Translations under genes and position numbers: made by a program
Notes under the pieces: generated by a model
Told to the model about the DNA's origin: nothing
Databases searched by the model: none
The model's input: only the letters and a program-made list of their open reading frames with translations
In this document: positions 56,901-64,000 of the stretch, one piece after another
Layout of the letters: each line of letters begins with the position of its first letter
Numbering within the stretch: the stretch's first letter is position 1
Assembly: GCF_000237925.1 (NCBI RefSeq)
Contig: NC_031495.1
Span: 6,301,852 to 6,365,851 of the forward strand
Direction: 5' to 3'
Origin: Schistosoma mansoni
Lineage: Eukaryota; Platyhelminthes; Trematoda; Strigeidida; Schistosomatidae
Length of the DNA: 64,000 nt

Positions 56901-59900
56901 AAACCAAAAACTAGTGATAAGGATTTATTTGACTTCCAAAATAAATCAAAACCATTCAGGAACACACCACTTTTTTAAATAATTCATTTACAATTTAGAT
57001 TAACAGTCAGATATAAAGCCTATAAATGCCCTGGTACGGTCGAGAGTAGGCAGAGTCCGCTCGCCCTCTCAAAATGCTGTCACATGGCCACGCGTATACA
57101 GCTTCTGCCAGGGAAGTCCTACTCACTGCCTTCTCGTGGCATTATTGTTGTTTACGAAACTGAGAGGACGAGAAGCGAATGTCCGACGCTCTAATTGGGT
57201 TGGTGGTGGACACGGAGGATCAACCTAGGGGAGTTGGAAAAACCTGATTCCAAACCCATGGTGCACATGGGTTCCAGTATCCTGAGGAAACAAATCGCGT
57301 GTGAATCAATCGTTGGTCACCGTCTACCATGGGACTGCATCTCCTCACAATGCTCCACTGCCTTGTGGATCAGATCTTTCAGTCAAAGGCTCCGGGTGTG
57401 GTTTCCTAAGAAAACCACCTGCTTCAGTTCGGGCACCTGGGCAGTATCACAGCCCTCACACAATTAAATGAAATGACAATTTTTGTGTGGCGCATATATA
57501 TCTTGTGCCCCTTTGTCCCATTATTTATGTTTAAGTAAATAAATATACAGTCAGGTTTGTATAAATTAAATGAAGTTGTATTTGACAATAATAATTCAAT
57601 AACCTACTGTGTGAACAGATATTTACCATATTTTGATGTTAGGCTTCCATAATCCTTCTTGAGGTGTGAATGTATGTCACACACGATTGGGAAAAAAATC
57701 ACTTTCGTATATCATTCTTGCTTCAATTGATTAAGCTATCACTCTCTATCTCATAATCTTAAAAAATTCTCAAGATGTAAGGGAAAACAAGCGTAAATTC
57801 ATCTGTGCTATTGCAATCGATTCTGAAGTATATCACTCGATATCTCCAATCATTGGTTATGATAATCACATGAACTCTAATCAAGATAGTCTGCACCAAT
57901 CAACAGTGAATAACCTCATAGACTAGTAACATGTCTTGGATTGGCCGTCTTGCATAACATGGTTTCCTTTTAAACTATCATTTTAAGCATAATCTTATTG
58001 ATGACCGAGGCATACAGTAATTCAGAAATAAGTTGTCGTATAGAATAAGTAAAATTGTACTTTTGTAAAGAAACAAATAATTATATACTTTCATGGTTTT
58101 CTCATCATTTCCTTCTTTCTGTCCAAGTTCTCATGTGAGATTAGTGCTTTTACCTTTTTTTTCTTCAATTCTAATTACTTTTTTTTTTCTGAAATATGAA
58201 CTGCTCTAATCTTATGTATATATAGCACGAAAACAATGTGAATTTCTACATATTTGTTGAAGAAGTTGACCATATCCTAGGTGATTATAGTATCACCAAG
58301 GGTTTGTTTTTCAATGAAAACAATAGCAACAACAAATACTAACAGATGTGTACATGTTTGTTAGTGTACAACTATCGATCATTTATTTCAACTCCATGTT
58401 TTTTTATTATTGATTGGGTGTCATTTTTATAGTACTTTAGTGTTGTTGTTTTTTCTTGTATCATTCAACTTTTCTTTTAAGTGATGAGAATATCATGTGT
58501 GATTAATGATTAATTAAAGTATACGTAAGGGTTTGGTTGGTCTTATATGAACGACAAAAGTTTTACACTACTTATATGTTAGCTCACAACCCATAAAGAC
58601 AAACATAGAAACATGAAAATGGTAGCTATCATTTATCATGTAAATGTTATTACTCATGTATAGACGGTTAATTTCCTTTCTGTATATGTATAGAAACATC
58701 ACACGTATCACATTAGTATCATTGTGTAAATATTTTATGCAAACTTAATGTATATTGTAAAAAAAAGCTAATGAGATTTTCATCATTTGAATGGGTGTGG
58801 AGCAGTCGGTTAATGGTTAGAAGTGTTATAGAGTCGGATTTTATAATTCTATAACCGAATTTACGATTGTGGAAATGAATGTTGATCGAAGTGATACGTT
58901 TAAGTTTAATCATATCTGCTCACAAAACCGAACTATTGACGTAAGCCTTCGAAAGATTTGAAATCGAAGGCAAGACTATTGATCAGAGGAATAGGTTTGC
59001 TCTTTTAACAAAATGATACGCTTATATGTGAAATATTAAACACAAGGATAATTATAGTTGAAAGTCATTCAACAATTAAATTATTGGTAGAAATGAGAAC
59101 TATCATTTACTTTTCAATGGAATTAATATTCAACTATCAAGTTCAATTCTTGCCCCGTTCTATCACCTTCCCCACTAAATGGTGTGAAAACAACGGCAGA
59201 GTGATGATACTTCTAATTTGGTTAATGTACTCTTCAGTTTTCTTGAAAATTAATTTTTTTCCCATCCATAGATTACATTACAAATACTCAACCTACAACC
59301 AACAGTCTACAAGTTGAAATCCCACTCCTCATATAATTCGGTTCAAGCAACCGGGTAGTTTCATATCATCGTCTAACCTTCACACAACTAAATTATGGTT
59401 AAAAGTTGAGTATATAGAATCTGTATTTTTTACGAATAGGTTATATTGTAGTGTGTGCTATTGATGGCAGATATAAATAGTATGTATCGTCAATCGAAAG
59501 TGAAATAAATGCCTGGAGGCAGAAGGTTAGGAAGATCAAAGAAAAGAGAACGAAAACAAAGAATGATTGGTGTGGGAACGAAAAAACAATGAAGTCTGAG
59601 GCGATTGATTGATATTTGTAAAAGGAATAGTCAAGTTTAAGACAAATGATTGACATTTTGAGGATGAAGTATTTACTATACGGTTCTCAGACTTTACTAA
59701 GACGTTCTGTAATTTTATGTTCAAATGCATTCGATTGTCCTCACTTGTGTTCTCGTTCACTACAATGTTATCATGTTATTGTTTTATTAAGGTTATTACC
59801 TCTACTACTGTAGGATTTACTTTGACAATGTCATATCAATGTTGTAGTGATGTATGGCAACTTAAACATATGTACATATATACACCAGGTTCTACTCTGT

Positions 59901-62900
59901 GTTCGACTAACTGACTGACTGGTCTTATTAACTACCTTAGATTTCACACTTTTTATTCATCACATATCATTACCCTTTTTTCCCTACCTTTCTTATCATT
60001 TTTATATAGTAAATAGTTTGAATAACAAATCAACTGAATCCAAACTCAGTAGTTCATTACACAAAAGTACAATGACAAATAGTTCCGTTAATAACAACAA
60101 TAATAATGTAAATTCAACAATTATTCCTGATAATAAAGAAAATTCTACTCATCAATGTAAAACATCAATCAATCAATTAGGTGATTTACCATTGCCTAAA
60201 TCTATACAATTAGCTGCAATACATTTTACATCTGCTTTACAATTAGAAAGTGAAGCTGGACGTCATGCTTGGGAAAATTTATTCAGTGTATTAATAAATG
60301 GAACAATAGATAAAAAGTCTAATGAATCTATCGGTTTAGATATTATTGAAGCACGTTTACATAATGTTGATCGTTTTTTCAAAGCAATGAATGAAGTAAG
60401 TGTGAGGTGTTTTTTTGTTTGGCTTTTATTAATAAGTGTCATAATGTGCATTGAGAGCTTTTATATATATATTCTTAAGAATGGACTTTTTTAAATTTCT
60501 GATGTACGGTGGTTGTATCTTTTGTAGTATAGCCTTCCATGTCGGTAAGTTCCACTGTAATGATCACTGTCTATCAATGGGCGAATATATTGATGAGGAG
60601 GTCGCTTTTTTATTCGTAGCGAAAAACAACTTTTGGAGGTAAAATATATGTGGACATGTAGAGCTGTTTTAGAAACTTTGCTTATGTGTGATAAAACCAA
60701 TGACTGAGCATCACAAAAGCTTATAGTAATTGTTATAAAAATGATCAATCACTTCATGAGGTTGTGAATCTTTATCGATTGAGTTTGTAGAAACTTGTCG
60801 CATACATGCCTAACTGCTAATTACATTGACGACTAGGAGGAGCTGATGAGAGAAAACATACCGGTGACGACTGGATCAAGACATGACATCAATCCTCGTA
60901 GTTGGATGAAATTGTTCGAAATCGGTCACAGATTCATTCATTCTTTTCTGATTATATCACTTACGTTTAACTCAAGTAATAATAATTATGCATTATTGTA
61001 ACAATTCTCTCTTTAAAGTAGATTCGAATTGCAATTTTTCAAAAATGTCTTTTGTGAGTGCTTCACAGTGGTAGTTAGGATCAGATATCCATCTTTAATC
61101 ATGGAAGTTTTCTATCAGTTCACCTGTCGCAACTGTTTCTCTTTTTCATCCACCATACATTTTGAATTTGATTGTTTCTCTGCTACTTTAAAAGATAAAC
61201 AAGATGGAAAATATACTAAGAACCAAGATCCGTTTGTTTGATATTTTCAGCGTTTATCATTTCGATCAGTTGCAAGCTTTTTTTTGAACATAAGAATCCA
61301 TGAGTATATACGACAGTAAGCATCTATAATTATAAAGTTAAAATGTTAGATGAATAGATTTTTTGCAATATTTGTACAGTTGTAAATATCACAAGGGGGG
61401 GGGGTTGTGGAGATTTTAGTATTTTTATAGTTAAGATCATGGGTAACAATTCAGTACCAAGCGCATAAACAGTCGTATATTGATGCAATACTGCTATGCT
61501 CCATGTAGTCATATCTCGAAATAATAAGTATTAATATCAATAGTTATAGGAGACCCAAAATAAGGAATATAATTTAAAAGAACAAAGAGAGAAAGAGAGA
61601 GAAAAAGTAGAAAATAACAGTTAGACTTGAAAGATCTAAAGGAAGACTACAGAAAACCACGAATATTGACCACTTATTTTATTTATTATTATTTTTTATT
61701 TGAACACATAAATATTGATACAAAGGGGCACCAGATAAATATGCGCCACACAAATCTCACTTGATTTGTTTGAGGGCTGTGATACTGCCCAGGTGCCTAA
61801 ACTGAAGCGCATGGTTTTCTTAGGGGGCCACACCCGGATCCTTCGACCTTAAAGGTCTGATCCACAAGGCAGTGGAGCATCGTGAAGGAGATGCAGTCCC
61901 GTGGTAGCCGGTGATCAACAACTTTNNNNNNNNNNNNNNNNNNNNNNNNNNNNNNNNNNNNNNNNNNNNNNNNNNNNNNNNNNNNNNNNNNNNNNNNNNN
62001 NNNNNNNNNNNNNNNNNNNNNNNNNNNNNNNNNNNNNNNNNNNNNNNNNNNNNNNNNNNNNNNNNNNNNNNNNNNNNNNNNNNNNNNNNNNNNNNNNNNN
62101 NNNNNNNNNNNNNNNNNNNNNNNNNGTGTGCAGTGTGGTAGCGCAGGTTCGTGAATTATTTGAGGTCAGACATTAACACCACTGGATGCCGGCTCTGTGG
62201 TCTACCGGTTAAGTGCTCTGGCGCGAGACTGGTAGGTCCTGGGTTCGAATCCCGCGAGGCGGGGTTGTGGATGCGCACTGCTGAGGAGTCCCACAATAGG
62301 ACGAAACGGCCGTCCACTGCTTCCAGTCTTTCCATGGTGGTCTAGCTTCAATTGACTCATGATCTTAACTATAAAGTTGTAAATATATTTGACATAAACA
62401 TTTAAGCAACTCGCGAGCTATATTTCATATCAATTGTTTCTGTCTATCTCTTACGTTAATTTCATCTCTCAAAGTACTGATGCAAAGTAAAATAGTTTAA
62501 ACATGTGGATATTTATGCTAAATACTGGGTTTTTATGATCAACTTAATTGATTGCTTGCCATCACTGAATCATCTGTATTTAAGGTTCCATATATAATTA
62601 TTTTAATATTTTTTTTTAATAGATTACATTTATCGCAGATTACTCTTTGTTAGGGTACTTTTGAAAACCAGGGAACACTAAACAATTGTTTCTTTCCAGT
62701 ATGAGATTCCCTACCATTACACTACCCATTAGCCCATCCGGGATTAAAATTAGAGCCTTCAGACCTCTCAGAGAACACTTACCAATTAGAACTGCTGTGT
62801 TGGGATTCACTGGTACAATCTAAACTTCGTTCAGTTTGCAACAGTGTAACAATCATCTAACACCATTGGGGAAAACTGTTTCACTCCCGAAATGTTTTCT

Positions 62901-63295
62901 TAAATTAATGCTTTTATAGTTTATCTGAGTGTGTCAAAATCACTTTTTTTCTAGGTTATTGTCGAATTAACCAATGCGTTAAATGAACGTAAAGAGGATT
63001 TAACAAATTCGATTAATTTCGGTGAACGTTTACGTCGTGCATTACGTTTATATGCTAACGGTGATTGGTTTCACACTATATCAGGTCACTTAGATCCAGA
63101 AACCAGTCGATTGTTTAGTCAATTAAAACGACGTGCACGTTTAGCTGAAGCCGGTTTATATGATTTAGAAAATCAGATTGAAAGTTTATCTACAGAATTA
63201 AATACAACGGTTCAGTCGAAAAACATAGTAACAGCAACAACCATAATGTCATCACCTAATCAACAGAGGAAAGAAAAGTTGTTGACGAGAAATAG
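47994..63295 (+). CDS. NUP214: NUP214-type nucleoporin (beta-propeller and start of coiled coil; both ends open)
   Basis: Eight exons with GT/AG borders and matching phases: 47994-48217, 49049-49271, 50933-51091, 52013-52140, 53338-53589, 53945-54344, 60010-60395, 62955-63295 (about 704 codons). The N-terminal half follows the NUP214 seven-blade propeller: LLLYDTKHYL (human LQIFPTKN), FAWSPTDPTTFVVVLDSG, VSWSPKGKQLAICLNG (human VCWSPKGKQLAVGKQNG), RIVPLGQLFESNH (human KVIPCPPFYESDH), ELPADGCAMSMDVG, and YLLTYLSNGNICPY (human LMLLSTDGVLCPF). A Ser/Asn-rich linker follows. The last two exons look like the coiled-coil segment that binds NUP88/NUP62 (DPETSRLFSQLKRRARLAEA; human DPKSEAQLQEIRRL). 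NUP214 sits on the cytoplasmic face of the pore and its propeller binds the mRNA-export helicase DDX19/DBP5. The FG-repeat C-terminus lies right of the window. The first exon needs to end in phase 1 and was not found with confidence. The sixth intron is 5.7 kb. Confidence 0.9.
48353..48862 (-). repeat. 520-bp repeat family R3, copy e (diverged)
   Basis: Reverse orientation in NUP214 intron: begins with the ATTTA-rich tail, then ATGCGCCACACAAATC, and ends near GGGGACC. More diverged than copies a-d. Confidence 0.7.
49375..49470 (-). repeat. LINE 3'-tail fragment
   Basis: Reverse complement of 33102-33180 (ATGCATCGGTCCAAGTTGCC, AGCACAACAAGATGAACACC). NUP214 intron. Confidence 0.7.
50330..50720 (+). 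mobile_element. SINE-A, diverged, with inverted head
   Basis: Head TTTGTATTGGTTGTTGGAAT, inverted head GAAAAATTCAAACAACCAAT, worn body, then CGAAACTTCCGTCCTAG and CCATCCAAATCTGCTTA. The ribozyme core is lost (CCTAACTTG for CTGANGAG). Confidence 0.65.
51140..51725 (-). mobile_element. LTR-like fossil (family R5)
   Basis: Longest copy of R5, in NUP214 intron; shares blocks with 35540-36020 and 44970-45265. Old; ends not defined. Confidence 0.4.
52761..53018 (+). mobile_element. SINE-A with 20-bp target-site duplication in NUP214 intron
   Basis: AATACTTATAAAGAAATTCA (52741-52760) and AATACTTATAAAGAAGTTCA (53019-53038) flank it. Head, tRNA-like part (GTAGCTGAGTGGATAACG box A, GGGTTCGGGTCC box B), hammerhead, tail. 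Looks young; it lacks the inverted middle. Confidence 0.9.
52942..52986 (+). ncRNA. Hammerhead ribozyme in SINE-A, near-intact
   Basis: ATTCAG/CTGGAT stem I (one G-U pair), CTGACGAG, CCC/GGG stem II, GTGAAAC (U at position 11.1 giving a G-U closing pair), GCGC stem III, GTC. Invariant GAAA present. Confidence 0.55.
53115..53225 (+). mobile_element. SINE-C relic
   Basis: TCAGCGGCTCAGGGGTAAGG, GGGTTCAAATTTC-like box B, then CTACTTCGGTTTAGGTAGTT, as in the reverse complement of 18840-19000. Confidence 0.45.
54470..54518 (-). repeat. R3 3'-end fragment, inverted
   Basis: AAACACATAAACATTGGCAC is the reverse complement of the R3 end; it sits just left of R3 copy c. Confidence 0.6.
54520..55048 (+). 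repeat. 520-bp repeat family R3, copy c
   Basis: GCCCCCAAATGCCCTGGTAC to (AAAT)n. The middle (about 54735-54955) is almost identical to copy d at 57018, so both are recent or recently converted. 99-codon frame 54735-55034. NUP214 intron 6 of the exons seen. Confidence 0.85.
55049..55125 (-). repeat. R3 fragment, tail-to-tail with copy c
   Basis: ATATGCGCCACACTTCG then GGGCGCCCAAACCAAAGCAG: inverted 3' end of R3, sharing the (AAAT)n linker with copy c. Confidence 0.65.
55130..55350 (-). repeat. LINE-tail-like repeat
   Basis: Minus strand GTCCAAGTTTCTCCACCGCG and AACACAATTCAAGAAGAAAG resemble 56600-56790 (+), which has the same order of blocks. Confidence 0.4.
55800..56110 (+). mobile_element. 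LINE C-terminal fragment
   Basis: One frame reads VVNLHKLKWLRYVLRMS, like VVNLHRLRWLGHVLRMP of schistosome RTE-like LINEs; degraded further on. NUP214 intron. Confidence 0.6.
56560..56840 (+). repeat. Repeat with short open frame
   Basis: A 96-codon frame covers this segment, but its DNA matches 55130-55350 in reverse, so it is better read as a dispersed repeat than a gene. Confidence 0.4.
57011..57546 (+). repeat. 520-bp repeat family R3, copy d, with short target-site duplication
   Basis: ACAGTCAG at 57003-57010 and 57547-57554 flanks the unit. Open frame 57195-57467. Near-identical to copy c in the middle. Confidence 0.8.
57600..59830. other. NUP214 intron stretch, nothing recognised
   Basis: AT-rich, T-rich runs near 58150-58190. 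No shared repeat or coding frame noticed. Confidence 0.4.
59835..59925 (+). repeat. LINE 3'-tail fragment
   Basis: GTATGGCAACTTAAACATAT ... CAGGTTCTACTCTGTGTTCG and TGACTGACTGG follow the tail pattern at 16824-16880. About 85 bp before a NUP214 exon. Confidence 0.55.
60750..60960 (+). mobile_element. LINE C-terminal fragment
   Basis: Related to 55840-56060: GTGAATCTTTATCGATTGAG, then GGTGACGACTGGATCAAGAC and GAAATCGGTCACAGATTCAT (worn VVNLHRL and NRSQ-type end). Confidence 0.45.
61394..61450 (-). repeat. SINE-B end fragment with G-run
   Basis: A run of 10 G at about 61395-61404 followed by TTGTGGAGATTTTAGTATTT and ATAGTTAAGATCATG, the SINE-B terminal sequence in reverse. Confidence 0.55.
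61675..61925 (-). repeat. 520-bp repeat family R3, copy f, cut by a gap
   Basis: ATTATT tail, ATGCGCCACACAAATCTCAC, GATGCAGTCCCGTGGTAGCC, then the N gap. Confidence 0.8.
61926..62125. other. Scaffold gap of 200 N
   Basis: Exactly 200 N between R3 copy f and a SINE-B. True length unknown. Confidence 0.98.
62140..62385 (+). mobile_element. SINE-B, 5' side lost in gap
   Basis: Box A-like GTGGTCTACCGGTTAAGTG, box B GGGTTCGAATCCC, hammerhead, then right arm GGTCTAGCTTCAATTGACTC. Well preserved. Confidence 0.85.
62275..62320 (+). ncRNA. Hammerhead ribozyme in SINE-B, intact core
   Basis: GCACTG with CACTGC (one mismatch in stem I), CTGAGGAG, TCC/GGA stem II, GACGAAAC, GGCC-closed stem III and GTC. 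All invariant core bases present. Confidence 0.65.
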
Positions 63296-64000
63296 GTAAG
63301 TGGGTTTTTTGAATATTGTACTATCACCTTAAATCAATTGTCATAGACTAAATAGAAATCAGGGAACAGTTGTAATAACTGTTCCATCCTTATAGTTTGT
63401 TATAATCCATACGGGCACATCAACGGTCACAAGCGGAATCGAACCCGGAACATTAAGATCTCACTCTTGTCGAGTATGATACCATTGAGCCTCTGGCTTG
63501 CAATCCAGTGATTTATATTTTAAACTTTAAACTGTAGTCGATGTTGTTACAATCTACAACGTCTAATTCAGATATACATATATCTTATACTTGTAGTCAA
63601 CCGACTATTCTAATTAGTAGGCTAGAAAACAAATATGAAGCTTTAATTGGCAAAACCTCTTAGCTAAGCCTACAAAATCACTAACACATATTCATTTATC
63701 CTTCTAACCCGGACAGAGACATGCATTTTAGGACCTTCACTAGGAGTATAATTGGCTTCCTCCAATAGCGTGCCTCGTCCACAGTTTCTCACCTGACATT
63801 CGATTTTGAGAGATCATTGTGAGCAGAGGCACGTAATATGTCTGAACTCACTCAGCTCACTTTTAGTTTATCAAAATCGAACCTAATTGTCTACACAGCC
63901 TGTCACAAAGCGTCTCATCCAAAGTCAGGTAATCACCTCAAACCAAATCCTGTCACCCTGCTTCATTTCTGGGGACTGGAAAGGGCTGTCACTGTCACTC
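63296..64000. other. NUP214 intron to window end
   Basis: Contains a minus-strand tRNA-like segment (about 63495-63425: GGCTCAATGGTATCA and CGGGTTCGATTCCGC), likely a SINE relic rather than a working tRNA because no acceptor stem closes. Nothing else recognised. Confidence 0.45.

Noticed and set aside
63425-63495. Possible tRNA gene on the minus strand
   Set aside because: Good box A and box B-like bases, but no closing acceptor stem; more likely a SINE relic.

Overview
The window looks like genomic DNA of a blood fluke (Schistosoma; species not decidable from sequence alone). It is AT-rich and split-gene in structure. It carries tRNA-derived SINEs with hammerhead ribozymes (the Smalpha type known from schistosomes), RTE- and CR1-like LINE pieces, Ty3/gypsy fossils and very short introns. 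Two runs of exactly 200 N (22203-22402 and 61926-62125) are scaffold gaps, both inside repeats.

Four protein genes can be supported. (1) The last three coding exons of a Na+/K+-ATPase beta subunit, + strand, 2321-12114; its 5' exons lie left of the window. (2) An unrecognised minus-strand gene with coding exons at 29995-29917, 21743-21559 and 21008-about 20604; its joined N-terminal region has a PPGW start faintly like a methyl-CpG-binding (MBD/TAM) domain. (3) A complete RAD51 recombinase, + strand, seven exons from 30307 to 38880, 338 aa, with two introns of only 33 and 34 bp. Genes 2 and 3 are head to head, with start codons 311 bp apart, which suggests a shared promoter. (4) A NUP214-type nucleoporin, + strand, eight exons in unbroken phase from 47994 to 63295, covering most of the beta-propeller, a linker and the start of the coiled coil. 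Its first exon(s) were not found with confidence, and its 3' part runs off the right edge.

The rest is mostly mobile-element debris. Two SINE families (called A and B here) each combine a tRNA-like box A/box B region, a hammerhead core and long inverted repeats. Several copies have clear target-site duplications, and one has an empty-site counterpart inside the window. A third repeat family of about 520 bp ends in (ATAA)n. LINE reverse-transcriptase and 3'-tail fragments sit both between genes and in introns of RAD51 and NUP214. Ty3/gypsy integrase-region fossils occur at 13 kb and 41 kb, the second split by a solo-LTR-like insertion.

Region by region: 0-12 kb, Na,K-ATPase beta exons in SINE-rich introns; 12-20 kb, gypsy and LINE debris plus two copies of the 520-bp family; 20-30 kb, minus-strand gene with a gap, a poly(A) tract and CR1-like LINE remnants in its 8.2-kb intron; 30-39 kb, RAD51; 39-48 kb, repeats and a few orphan open frames; 48-64 kb, NUP214.
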